From contig CP179201.1 in NCBI GenBank assembly GCA_051201605.1, positions 434,001 through 498,000 on the forward strand: 64,000 nucleotides of DNA. The letters run 5' to 3'. The position numbers and the translations under genes are program-made. The notes under the pieces were generated by a model. The model saw only the letters and a program-made list of their open reading frames with translations. It was not told the DNA's origin and did no database searches. The stretch comes from CABZJG01 sp902512685 (GTDB lineage Bacteria; Pseudomonadota; Alphaproteobacteria; Rhodobacterales; Rhodobacteraceae). Shown in pieces: positions 1 to 8,230 of this stretch (its first letter is position 1; each line of letters begins with the position of its first letter).

Positions 1-1509
1 GATAATGGCAAAGCCGCCATTGTCGGGCACGATGACAATGATTTTATGGCCGGTCAGAACGGTGGAATAAATATCTGAATTCATCATCATATAAGTGCCG
101 TCCCCGACGATGACGATGGGTGTGCGGCTGTCGTCGGCCATGGCGGCGCCCCAGCCGGCGGGAATCTCATAGCCCATGCAGGAAAAGCCAAATTCCGTAT
201 CCACCGTGTTGGGGGCTTTGACACGCCAGCCTTTGTTGACCTCACCCGGAGGGCCGCCTGCCGCGGTGATCACCAGATCATTGGTTTTAGCATTGTCCTG
301 AATGACTTTGATCACCTGCGCATAAGTCGGCACATGCGCATTGTTTGGGGCTTGCAGCTCATCCAGCAGCGCGTTCCATTTTGCCATTTCATCGCGCCCC
401 TTGGCTATCCAGCCGCTTGGCGCTGTCCAGTCGCCCAAGGCTGCCTCAAGCTCGCGCAGGCTTTCACGCGCATCGCCTACCACCGAGATGGCGCGGTGTT
501 TGGTGGCATCAAAGCGCGCCGCATTGATGGAAATAAACTTTGCATCGGGCTGAAAGCTGCTCCATGAGCCGGTGGTGAAATCCTGCAATCTGGTGCCGAT
601 GGATAAAATCACATCCGCCTCGGCCGCCATGGCATTGGCCGAGGATGATCCGGTCACGCCAATGCCGCCCACATACGCGGGGTGCTCATGCACCACCGCG
701 CCTTTTCCGGCGATGGTTTCACACAGCGGAATGCCGCGCGCCTTGGCAAAATCACCCAGTATTTCTTCGGCAAAAGAATAGCGCACGCCGCCGCCCGAAA
801 TGATCAGCGGCCGTTTGGCAGCTTTCAGCGCGGCGATGGCTTTGGCCAGCTGCTGCAAATCGGGGCGCGGTCGCGGGATACGGTGCACCGTGGGTTCAAA
901 AAATGCCTCGGGGTAATCAAAGGCAATTTCCTGCGTGTCCTGACAAAGTCCGATAAAGGCCGGTCCGCAATCGGCCGGATCAAGCATGGCAGCAATGGCC
1001 TGCGGCAGGGATGAAATAATCTGTTCGGGATGGGTGATGCGGTCCCAGTAGCGGGTCACTGGCTTAAAGCTTTCATTCACCGTCAGGGTCGGGTTGTTGA
1101 AATGCTCGACCTGCTGCAGCACCGGATCAGGGCGGCGGTTGGAAAACGTATCGCCCGAGATCAGCAGCACCGGAAGGCGGTTGGAATGGGCCACGCCCGC
1201 AGCCGTGACCATATTGGTGGCCCCGGGGCCAACAGATGAGGTTGCGATCATCAATTGCCGCCGCCGTTTGGCCTTGGCATAGCCAATGGCGGCCAGAGCC
1301 ATTGATTGCTCGTTCTGGCCGCGCCAGGTTGGCAACCTATCCTGCACCGCTTCCAACGCTTCGGCCAAACAGGTCACATTGCCATGCCCGAAAATTCCGA
1401 ACACACCAGCAAAAAGCGGAACACGCTCGCCGTCAATGTCGGTAAATTGGTTGCATAGATAACGAACCAGCGCCTGCGCCATCGTCAATCGAACAAAGTC
1501 TTTGGCCAT
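1..1509 (-). CDS. iolD: 3D-(3,5/4)-trihydroxycyclohexane-1,2-dione hydrolase (partial, C-terminus outside window)
   Basis: The first 503 codons are visible and the C-terminus runs off the left edge. IolD is a thiamine-diphosphate enzyme that opens the inositol-derived trione ring to 5-deoxy-glucuronate. The N-terminus has the typical IolD stretch GVFGIFGHGNVTCL followed by WRGQNEQSMALAA. The ThDP-binding GDG motif (IVGDGTYMMMNSDIY) lies near positions 60-110. The start ATG is at 1509, preceded on the minus strand by a purine-rich GCGGGAGAG site. The gene is divergent from an operon that contains iolB, the next enzyme of the myo-inositol pathway, which supports the call over a generic acetolactate synthase-like protein. 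Other iol genes may lie to the left. Confidence 0.93.
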   Translation of the reverse strand, partial: MAKDFVRLTMAQALVRYLCNQFTDIDGERVPLFAGVFGIFGHGNVTCLAEALEAVQDRLPTWRGQNEQSMALAAIGYAKAKRRRQLMIATSSVGPGATNMVTAAGVAHSNRLPVLLISGDTFSNRRPDPVLQQVEHFNNPTLTVNESFKPVTRYWDRITHPEQIISSLPQAIAAMLDPADCGPAFIGLCQDTQEIAFDYPEAFFEPTVHRIPRPRPDLQQLAKAIAALKAAKRPLIISGGGVRYSFAEEILGDFAKARGIPLCETIAGKGAVVHEHPAYVGGIGVTGSSSANAMAAEADVILSIGTRLQDFTTGSWSSFQPDAKFISINAARFDATKHRAISVVGDARESLRELEAALGDWTAPSGWIAKGRDEMAKWNALLDELQAPNNAHVPTYAQVIKVIQDNAKTNDLVITAAGGPPGEVNKGWRVKAPNTVDTEFGFSCMGYEIPAGWGAAMADDSRTPIVIVGDGTYMMMNSDIYSTVLTGHKIIVIVPDNGGFAII

Positions 1510-1686
1510 ATCACTCTCCCGCGGTATTACCTTAATTACTATCTGTTCCGCGCAGCTCCGAATTGAACCTTTGGGGCCAGGCAGCGGCGCAATTTTCAAG
1601 GGATTTTCCCAGATCAGTTGCAATATAAACAGGGTTTGATATGAAATGGAAGAACCCTTGCAACCGGTTGCAACAAAGCGATGTGA
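1510..1686. promoter_or_regulatory. Divergent iolD / aldolase-iolB promoter region
   Basis: This 177-bp spacer separates iolD (minus) from the aldolase-iolB operon (plus). A possible plus-strand -35 TTGCAA (1619-1624) is followed after about 16 bases by TATGAA, a weak -10. A LacI-type palindrome lies just downstream (listed separately). The hexamer GTTGCAA at 1618-1624 matches half of that palindrome, so a second weak operator site is possible. The promoter assignment is inference. Confidence 0.45.
1658..1673. promoter_or_regulatory. Perfect 16-bp palindrome, LacI-family-type operator
   Basis: TTGCAACCGGTTGCAA is identical to its own reverse complement and has the central CG typical of LacI-family operators. 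It lies about 14-29 bases before the GTG at 1687, near or just after the likely transcription start, where a bound repressor would block RNA polymerase. The regulator itself is not in the window. Confidence 0.65.
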
Positions 1687-2511
1687 GTGAAAATGATACC
1701 GAACAATTTGAAGGCTAAATGGCAAAACGGCGAACCCACTGTCAACGGATGGCTGTCCATAGGAAATGCTTTTGCGGCCGAGATTATGGCCGAGCAGGGC
1801 TTTGACAGCCTGACCATTGATTTGCAGCACGGGTTTTTGGACTACAGTGATGCCAAATCCATGTTGCAGGCGCTGCGCGCAAGTGGTGTTACGCCTTTGG
1901 CGCGGGTGCCATGGCTCGATCCCGGGATAATCATGAAAATGCTGGATGGCGGCGCTTACGGGATCATATGCCCCATGGTCAATCGCCCCGAGCAAGCGGC
2001 GCAATTGGTTGAGGCCATGCGCTATCCGCCGCTGGGCAGCCGCAGCTTTGGCCCGACACGGGCAAAAATTTCAAGCGGTGGAAATTACGCCAGTGAGGCC
2101 AATGAAACAGTTTTGGCCATTGCCATGATCGAAACCGCTGAAGCGGTGGAAAATGTCGATGCAATTTGCCGAACGCCGGGGCTGGACGGCATTTATATTG
2201 GTCCGGCGGATTTAACCCTTGGGGTGAGCAAGGGCGCTTTGCCGCCGGGCTTTGATCGCACCGAACCCGAGATCGTCGCGGTGATCAAAAAAATCCTTGC
2301 CGCCGCCAAAGCGGCTGGCATTCGCGCAGGGCTGCATTGCGGCACGCCAGAATATGTAGCCAAGGCGGTTGGCTGGGGCTTTGATATGGTGACCATGTCT
2401 GGCGATGTGGCCTTTTTATCCGGCGCTGCTGCCAGCAATGTGCGCGCAGTGCGATCGCTTCTTGGTCACTCCACCGATCCCGAAGCGCCAAATAGCAGCG
2501 GGGGATATTGA
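1687..2511 (+). CDS. HpcH/HpaI-family aldolase (class II, 2-keto-3-deoxy-acid / 4-hydroxy-2-oxo-acid type)
   Basis: A 274-residue protein of the HpcH/HpaI (CitE-like) barrel family, which cleaves 4-hydroxy-2-oxo acids to pyruvate and an aldehyde using a divalent metal. Visible family marks are LTIDLQHGFLDY (about residue 38, carrying the D/H pair), PMVNRPEQA, the conserved AMIETAEAVENVD (metal-ligand Glu) and DGIYIGPADLTLG (metal-ligand Asp). Start is GTG 1687 or ATG 1693. It is the first gene of the operon with iolB and its stop overlaps the next start by one base. The substrate is unknown; the neighbours suggest cleavage of a keto-deoxy sugar acid. Confidence 0.85.
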   Translation: MKMIPNNLKAKWQNGEPTVNGWLSIGNAFAAEIMAEQGFDSLTIDLQHGFLDYSDAKSMLQALRASGVTPLARVPWLDPGIIMKMLDGGAYGIICPMVNRPEQAAQLVEAMRYPPLGSRSFGPTRAKISSGGNYASEANETVLAIAMIETAEAVENVDAICRTPGLDGIYIGPADLTLGVSKGALPPGFDRTEPEIVAVIKKILAAAKAAGIRAGLHCGTPEYVAKAVGWGFDMVTMSGDVAFLSGAAASNVRAVRSLLGHSTDPEAPNSSGGY

Positions 2512-3458
2512 TGCCTCATATTGTGGTGGCGGGCAAATTACATGCGGCCGGTCTTGCGCTGTTGGATCAGGCCGCAGGGGTGAGTTATGATTATGTGCCC
2601 GATGCTGACCCAAGCGCCTATCTAAAGGTTTTGCCGCGTGCCGAGGGGTTGGTGCTGCGCACCCAGCCTTTGAGCGTGGCTGATGTCGCCGCCGCGCCTC
2701 ATTTGCAGATCGTATCACGCCATGGCGTGGGCTATGACGCCGTCGAAACAGCCGCTTTGGCAGCACGGGGTATTCAACTGGCCATTGTCGGGGATGTCAA
2801 TTCACGCACTGTGGCCGAACACGCCATGATGCTGCTGTTGGCTGCATCGCGGCGGCTGGTGAAATCTGCTGCCGCCTTGCGCGCCGGCGACTGGGCCTAC
2901 CGCAATGCCTTTGAGCCGCAAGAGATTGACGGCAAAACCCTGCTGATTATTGGCTATGGCCGCATTGGCCGCCGGCTTGCAGAGCTGGCTGATGTCTTTG
3001 GTATGCGGGTTCTGGCCTATGACCCGTTTGTCCCAGAGGGTGGTTTTGACGGCGCGAAGCGGGTTGCTGTTTTGGCCGACGCCCTGCCTGAGGCCGATTG
3101 CGTTTCGCTGCATATGCCCAAGTCAAACGCGCCGGTTCTGGGCGCTGGCGAACTTGATCTTCTGCCGGATCATGCGGTGCTTGTAAATACCGCCCGCGGC
3201 GGTTTAATCGATGAAGCTGCCTTGTTACAACGCTTGCAGCGCGGCGAAATTGGCGCGGTCGGTTTTGATGTTCTGACCGAAGAACCGCCAGGGGCCGACC
3301 ATCCCTTTTTGGCTTTGCAAAATGCGATTGTCACCCCGCATTCCGCCGGTCTGACCGAAGAATGCGCGGCCCGCATGGCGCGGGTGTCAGTGCAAAATGT
3401 GCTTGATTATTTCGCAGGCCAACTGGATCCGGCGTTATGTGTGAACTTGGTAAAGTAA
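2511..3458 (+). CDS. D-2-hydroxyacid dehydrogenase (phosphoglycerate dehydrogenase-like)
   Basis: A protein of 315 residues, usual length for the family. It has the NAD-binding motif LLIIGYGRIGRR (about 144-155), the catalytic-Arg segment VNTARGGLIDE (about 226), the Glu segment LTEEPPG and the catalytic His in TPHSAGLTEE (about 283). Such enzymes reduce 2-oxo acids or oxidise D-2-hydroxy acids with NAD(P). I chose ATG 2511, which overlaps the aldolase stop by one base (TGATG), over the in-frame TTG at 2508. Coupling to the aldolase suggests they handle successive intermediates. Substrate not determinable. Confidence 0.85.
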   Translation: MPHIVVAGKLHAAGLALLDQAAGVSYDYVPDADPSAYLKVLPRAEGLVLRTQPLSVADVAAAPHLQIVSRHGVGYDAVETAALAARGIQLAIVGDVNSRTVAEHAMMLLLAASRRLVKSAAALRAGDWAYRNAFEPQEIDGKTLLIIGYGRIGRRLAELADVFGMRVLAYDPFVPEGGFDGAKRVAVLADALPEADCVSLHMPKSNAPVLGAGELDLLPDHAVLVNTARGGLIDEAALLQRLQRGEIGAVGFDVLTEEPPGADHPFLALQNAIVTPHSAGLTEECAARMARVSVQNVLDYFAGQLDPALCVNLVK

Positions 3459-3471
3459 AAGGGGCAGGGGC

Positions 3472-4584
3472 GTGAAATTAGGTTTGATTGGATCGGGGTT
3501 CATGGGTAAGGCGCATGTTTATGGCTTTGCCACCGCCGAAAAAGTGTTTGACCTGCCGCTCCGGTTTGACATGGACCTGATTGCTGATGCAAATCTACCG
3601 CTGGCTGAAGCAGCGCGGCAGGCGTTTGGGTTTAACCGCGCCACGGCAAACTGGCGTGACCTTATTGATGATCCTGATATCGAGGTGGTGGATATCACCG
3701 CGCCCAATGCTTTGCATAAAGACATGGCACTGGCAGCGATTGCCGCTGGAAAGCATGTCTATTGTGAAAAACCGCTTGCGCCTCTGGCCAAGGATGCGCT
3801 GGAAATGACCGAAGCGGCCGAGGCCGCAGGGGTCAAAACACAGGTGGGTTTCAATTACCTGATGAACCCGATGCTGGCACTGGCGCGGCAGATGATTGCC
3901 GATGGCGAGCTTGGCGAAATCTATTCCTACCGCGGGGTGCATGCAGAAGATTACATGGCTGATCCCGAGGCGCCTTATAGTTTTCGTCATGATCCGGCAG
4001 GCGGCGGCGCGCTGGCAGATATTGGCGGCCATGCGTTGGCCACGGCCGAATTTTTGCTTGGCCCGATTGCATCGGTGTTTGGCCATTGCCAGACCCTGAT
4101 CCCTAAGCGGTGCGACAGCGCGGGCAACCTGCGCGATATAACTGTGGATGATACCACCCAGAGCATCGTGAAATTTGCCAGTGGCGTCAGCGGCAGCATT
4201 GAGGCCAACTGGTGCGCAAACGGTCGCACCATGCAGCATGACTTTGAGGTCTATGGCTCAAAAGGAGCGCTACTTTTTTCCCAAGAGCGCTTTAACGAGC
4301 TGCATTTTTTTAGCGACTCTGATGCCAAAGGCCGGCGCGGGTTTCGCCGGATCGAAGCCGGCCCAGATCACTTCCCCTATGGTGAGTTCTGTGTCGCGCC
4401 GGGGCATCAGATCGGCTTTAACGATCTTAAGGCAATCGAAATAGCCGGCTTTGCCAAAGCCATCGCAGGTGAGGCGCCCGAGCCCTTTAATTTTCGCGCC
4501 GGGTGGCGCATTCAAAGCCTCGTTGAGGCAATACAAACCTCATCTGCTGAAAGGCAATGGATTAAAACGGAGCCAGCGGTATGA
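3472..4584 (+). CDS. Gfo/Idh/MocA-family oxidoreductase
   Basis: A 370-residue NAD(P)-dependent sugar or cyclitol dehydrogenase. It has the N-terminal Rossmann motif LIGSGFMGKAH (residues 4-14), the family signature CEKPLAPLA (about 99) and a C-terminal alpha/beta domain starting about residue 130. A GTG start at 3472 follows the purine-rich AGGGGCAGGGG. Its stop overlaps iolB by 4 bases (ATGA), so translation is probably coupled. Family members next to iol genes often oxidise inositol isomers or their derivatives. That role is inferred from position only; it is not clearly IolG. Confidence 0.85.
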   Translation: MKLGLIGSGFMGKAHVYGFATAEKVFDLPLRFDMDLIADANLPLAEAARQAFGFNRATANWRDLIDDPDIEVVDITAPNALHKDMALAAIAAGKHVYCEKPLAPLAKDALEMTEAAEAAGVKTQVGFNYLMNPMLALARQMIADGELGEIYSYRGVHAEDYMADPEAPYSFRHDPAGGGALADIGGHALATAEFLLGPIASVFGHCQTLIPKRCDSAGNLRDITVDDTTQSIVKFASGVSGSIEANWCANGRTMQHDFEVYGSKGALLFSQERFNELHFFSDSDAKGRRGFRRIEAGPDHFPYGEFCVAPGHQIGFNDLKAIEIAGFAKAIAGEAPEPFNFRAGWRIQSLVEAIQTSSAERQWIKTEPAV

Positions 4585-5390
4585 GCGATCTTCATCTCAC
4601 CCCAAAGGGGAATTATGGCAAGCTTTATGATGTCACACCGGCCTCAGCCGGTTGGTCCTATGTGGGATTTGGTCTTTACCGTCTGAAACCCGGCGATCAG
4701 GTGACTGAGCATACCGCCGAAACCGAAGTGATCTTGGTGCTGGTTGAAGGCAAGGCCGAGATCACCGCAGGCGGTCAGAGCCTTGGTGAAATGGGCGCGC
4801 GCATGTCGGTGTTTGAAAAAACCCCGCCGCATGCGCTTTATGTGCCCGGCCGCACCGACTGGTCGGCGCAGGCCACCACCGATTGCATTCTTGCGGTGTG
4901 CGCAGCGCCCGACATTGGCGATTATCCTATTGCGCAACTTGGCCCTGAGGGCATCGAAAGCATGCAGCGCGGCCAGGGCGCAAATACCCGTTATATAAAT
5001 AACATCGCCATGGAAGGCCGTGATGTGGCCAGCAGCCTGTTGGTGACCGAGGTGTTTACCCCGCAGGGCAATTGGTCGTCTTATCCCTCGCACCGCCATG
5101 ACGTGGATGACTATCCCAATATCACCTATCTTGAGGAAACCTATTATCATCGCCTAAATCCGGCGCAGGGGTTTGGGGTGCAGCGGGTCTATACCGAAGA
5201 TGGCAGTTTGGATGAAACCATGGCGGTCAAGGACGGCGATATGGTTCTGGTGTCTAAAGGCCATCACCCGTGCGGCGCGCCCTATGGCTATGAGATGTAT
5301 TACCTGAACGTCATGGCCGGACCGCTGCGCAAATGGCGGTTTGTCAATGATCCGGATCATGACTGGATTTACCAGCGCGATTTGCGCTGA
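4581..5390 (+). CDS. iolB: 5-deoxy-glucuronate isomerase
   Basis: A 269-residue protein, full length for IolB, which isomerises 5-deoxy-glucuronate to 5-dehydro-2-deoxy-gluconate in myo-inositol breakdown. It is a bicupin. The C-terminal cupin carries the metal-binding set YPSHRHDVDDYP (about 173) followed by the conserved LEETYYHRLNP. The ending WIYQRDLR is also typical. The gene follows iolD function in the pathway and lies in the operon divergent from iolD, so both annotations support each other. Confidence 0.93.
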   Translation: MSDLHLTPKGNYGKLYDVTPASAGWSYVGFGLYRLKPGDQVTEHTAETEVILVLVEGKAEITAGGQSLGEMGARMSVFEKTPPHALYVPGRTDWSAQATTDCILAVCAAPDIGDYPIAQLGPEGIESMQRGQGANTRYINNIAMEGRDVASSLLVTEVFTPQGNWSSYPSHRHDVDDYPNITYLEETYYHRLNPAQGFGVQRVYTEDGSLDETMAVKDGDMVLVSKGHHPCGAPYGYEMYYLNVMAGPLRKWRFVNDPDHDWIYQRDLR

Positions 5391-5405
5391 ATGTAGGAGA
5401 GCGTT

Positions 5406-6575
5406 ATGCCCGTAGAACCGCTTAGATCATATTTCGCCGACCAGCGCCGATTGCGGCTTGGGCTTGTGGGCGGTGGCACTGGACTTATTGGCGAAGTGCA
5501 CGCCAATGGTGCCCGGCTGTCGAACCGCTGGGACCTTGTTGCAGCTGCCCTATCCTCTAACCCTAAAAGCGCCAAAACCTGCGGCGCGCGCTGGCAGCTT
5601 GCGCCCGAGCGCTGCTATAGCGATTATCGCGCCATGGCGGCGGCCGAAGCCCAGCGCGATGACGGCATTGATGCGGTTGCGATTGTCACCCCCAACAATC
5701 TTCATGCGCCGGTGGCCTTGGCCTTTATGGAGCAGGGCATTGATATCATCTGTGAAAAGCCGCTGACCGCCGCGCTGTCCGAAGTGGCCGACTTGCAAGC
5801 CGCGCAGGCGCGCTCGGGCGTATTTTTCGGGCTTGCCTATGCCTATGCCAGCTATCCGATGGTGCGGCAGGCCAAGGCCATGGTTGCCGCTGGCGATCTG
5901 GGCGATCTGCGTCAGGTGCATGTGGAATATTTTCAGGATTGGGCCATAGACCTAAGCGGCGAGGATGAAAATAAGGCCTGGCGCTTGGACAGTGCCCGTT
6001 CGGGCCCCAGCTTTACGGTGGCCGATATCGGCACCCATGCCGAACATCTTGCCTGTTTTGTCAGCGGCCGCAAAATCGAAGCCCTCAGGGCCGATTTTCA
6101 TGTCACCGGCGCGCCTAAGCCAATGGAAGACACCGCCTATATGCAGCTGCGCATGGCCGGCGATGTGCCCGGCACGCTGATGGTCAGTCAGGCCATGGCC
6201 GGCAGCCAGTGCGGCTTTCGCCTTCGGGTCTGCGGCAGCAAGGCCACATTGGAGTGGTGCCAAGAAACGCCTGAGGTTTTGCAATACCGCGCGGTCGGGC
6301 AGCCCGAACAGTTGATTACGCGCGGCTACGGCGCCGGCATTTATCCGCAGGCCGAGCGTTTGGTGCGCATGCCGCGCGGCCACCCCGAGGCGCTGAGCGA
6401 TGCTTGGGCCAACCTTTATCTCGAATGCGCCGCCGCTATTGAGGCCCGGCGCAGCGGCACGCTGCTGCCCGAAGGGCTGATCGCGCCGCCCACGCTTGAC
6501 GAGGGCGTGCAGGGGATGAAGTTTACCCAAGCGGCAGTGGCATCTAATGCGGCAGGAACTTGGATATCGCTCTAA
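5406..6575 (+). CDS. Gfo/Idh/MocA-family oxidoreductase (second)
   Basis: A 389-residue NAD(P)-dependent dehydrogenase. The Rossmann motif LGLVGGGTGLIGEVH (about 19-33) is slightly longer than usual, and ICEKPLTAAL (about 117) is the family signature. ADIGTHAEHLACF (about 207) resembles the catalytic Asp/His segment of the family. It follows iolB by 15 bases with a GGAGAG ribosome site. It is clearly different in sequence from the first Gfo/Idh gene, so it is not a recent duplication. A cyclitol or keto-inositol substrate is likely from context but unproven. Confidence 0.83.
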   Translation: MPVEPLRSYFADQRRLRLGLVGGGTGLIGEVHANGARLSNRWDLVAAALSSNPKSAKTCGARWQLAPERCYSDYRAMAAAEAQRDDGIDAVAIVTPNNLHAPVALAFMEQGIDIICEKPLTAALSEVADLQAAQARSGVFFGLAYAYASYPMVRQAKAMVAAGDLGDLRQVHVEYFQDWAIDLSGEDENKAWRLDSARSGPSFTVADIGTHAEHLACFVSGRKIEALRADFHVTGAPKPMEDTAYMQLRMAGDVPGTLMVSQAMAGSQCGFRLRVCGSKATLEWCQETPEVLQYRAVGQPEQLITRGYGAGIYPQAERLVRMPRGHPEALSDAWANLYLECAAAIEARRSGTLLPEGLIAPPTLDEGVQGMKFTQAAVASNAAGTWISL

Positions 6576-6698
6576 TCTAAGGGACTGCCCCCAAGGGTCA
6601 CAGAAGATCATTGAAAATAATCTGGGCATGTCGCTTTTGGAAAGGTCACATGCTGCTTGGCAGGGTTTATAGGTACCACGTCAACGGATGAGGGCCCT

Positions 6699-8216
6699 AT
6701 GGCACGACGGTCAAAAGCACGGCGCATGCAGAACGAGGCCTCCACCGGCGCACCCCCCTCACCCTATGTCCAGCGTCAGTTGCCACATTTTGATGTGCTT
6801 GATGAAGCCGCGCTGGAAAAGCTGGATGCCCAAGTTGACTGGATTCTTCAAGATGTTGGTATTGCCTTTCGCGATGACCCCGAGGCGCTGCGGCTGTGGC
6901 GCTCCTCTGGCGCTAAAATCGAGGGCGATATTGTGCGCGCGCCGGCTGACTGGATCCGGGCGCTTTGCGCCAAAGCTCCGGTGCAGTTTACCCAAAGGGC
7001 GCGCAACCCCGCGCGGTCTGTGACCATCGGCGGCAATAATCAGGTGTTTGCCCCGATTTATGGCGCGCCCTTTGTGCGCGATCTCAAAGGCGGGCGCCGC
7101 TATGGGGATATGGACAGCTTCATCAAGCTGGTCAAACTTGTTCAGATGCTGCCTAGCCTGCATCATTCCGGCCTTGTGATTGTTGAGCCCTGCGATGTGC
7201 CGGTCAGCAAGCGGCATTTGGATATGGTCTATGCACATATGCGCTACACGGATAAGCCGCATCTGGGGGCAATCACGGAAAAGAGCCGCGCGCAGGACAG
7301 TGTCAATATGGCCGAAATTCTGCACGGCAAAGAGGTGATGGATGCGCATTGCGTTATAATGGGCAATGTGAACACCAACTCGCCCTTGCTTGTGGACAAG
7401 GTGGTCACCGAAGCCATTCGGGTCTATTGCGGGCGCGGGCAGGGAATAGTTGTTGTGCCCTTTATCCTGTCGGGTGCCATGGGGCCGGTGTCCACTGCTG
7501 CCTCGGTAACCCAAGCCATGGCCGAAGCGATGATGTGCTGCGCCTATGCGCAGCTGATCAAGCAGGGCGCGCCGTTTGTGCTGGGAAATTTTCTATCTTC
7601 AATGTCGCTGAAATCCGGTGCGCCGACCTTTGGAATGCCCGAACCCGTGATGTCAAACTACGCGATCGGGCAGATGGCGCGGCGTATCGGTTTGCCGCTG
7701 CGCTGCGGCGGCTCTTTGACCGCCAGTAAGATCGAAGATGCACAGGCCGCCTATGAAAGCGCCGACAGCATGCATTCCACCATGCTGGCCGGGGCCAATT
7801 TTGTTCTGCACGCGGCCGGCTGGATGGAAGGCGGCCTATGCACCGGGTTTGAAAAGCTGGTGATGGATGCCGACCGGCTTGGGGGCTATCAAAAGCTGCT
7901 CGGCGGGCTGGACATTGGCGCCGAAGCCTTAGCCTGTGACGCCTATCAAGAGGTTGCGCCGGGGGGGCATTTTTTAGGCTCTGCACATACCATGCGCAAT
8001 TATCAAACCGCCTTTTACGAGCCGGCGCTGAGCGATAGTGAAAATGTCGAAAGCTGGGAAGAGGGGGGCGAACAGGATATGCGCACGCGCGCCTATGAGC
8101 GCTGGACCGGTTTACTTGACAGCTATGAGATGCCACAGATTGACCCGGCCACCGACGAAGCGCTACAGGCTTACATAGCGCAGCGGAAATCTGACCTTCC
8201 GGATGCGTGGTATTGA
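6699..8216 (+). CDS. MttB-family (trimethylamine methyltransferase-like) protein, no pyrrolysine
   Basis: A 505-residue member of the MttB superfamily, a TIM-barrel group whose characterised non-pyrrolysine members demethylate quaternary amines such as glycine betaine (MtgB). The highly basic start MARRSKARRM, the barrel segment FILSGAMGPVSTAASVTQ and the C-terminal APGGHFLGSAHTM are family marks. There is no in-frame TAG, so no pyrrolysine. ATG 6699 follows GATGAGGG and is preferred over an upstream TTG at 6657. It leads the kbl-tdh-FAD/GcvT operon. No corrinoid protein or reactivase is seen nearby, so the methyl acceptor is uncertain; it could pass methyl groups to another carrier. Confidence 0.85.
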   Translation: MARRSKARRMQNEASTGAPPSPYVQRQLPHFDVLDEAALEKLDAQVDWILQDVGIAFRDDPEALRLWRSSGAKIEGDIVRAPADWIRALCAKAPVQFTQRARNPARSVTIGGNNQVFAPIYGAPFVRDLKGGRRYGDMDSFIKLVKLVQMLPSLHHSGLVIVEPCDVPVSKRHLDMVYAHMRYTDKPHLGAITEKSRAQDSVNMAEILHGKEVMDAHCVIMGNVNTNSPLLVDKVVTEAIRVYCGRGQGIVVVPFILSGAMGPVSTAASVTQAMAEAMMCCAYAQLIKQGAPFVLGNFLSSMSLKSGAPTFGMPEPVMSNYAIGQMARRIGLPLRCGGSLTASKIEDAQAAYESADSMHSTMLAGANFVLHAAGWMEGGLCTGFEKLVMDADRLGGYQKLLGGLDIGAEALACDAYQEVAPGGHFLGSAHTMRNYQTAFYEPALSDSENVESWEEGGEQDMRTRAYERWTGLLDSYEMPQIDPATDEALQAYIAQRKSDLPDAWY

Positions 8217-8230
8217 TACAAGGGAAAATG

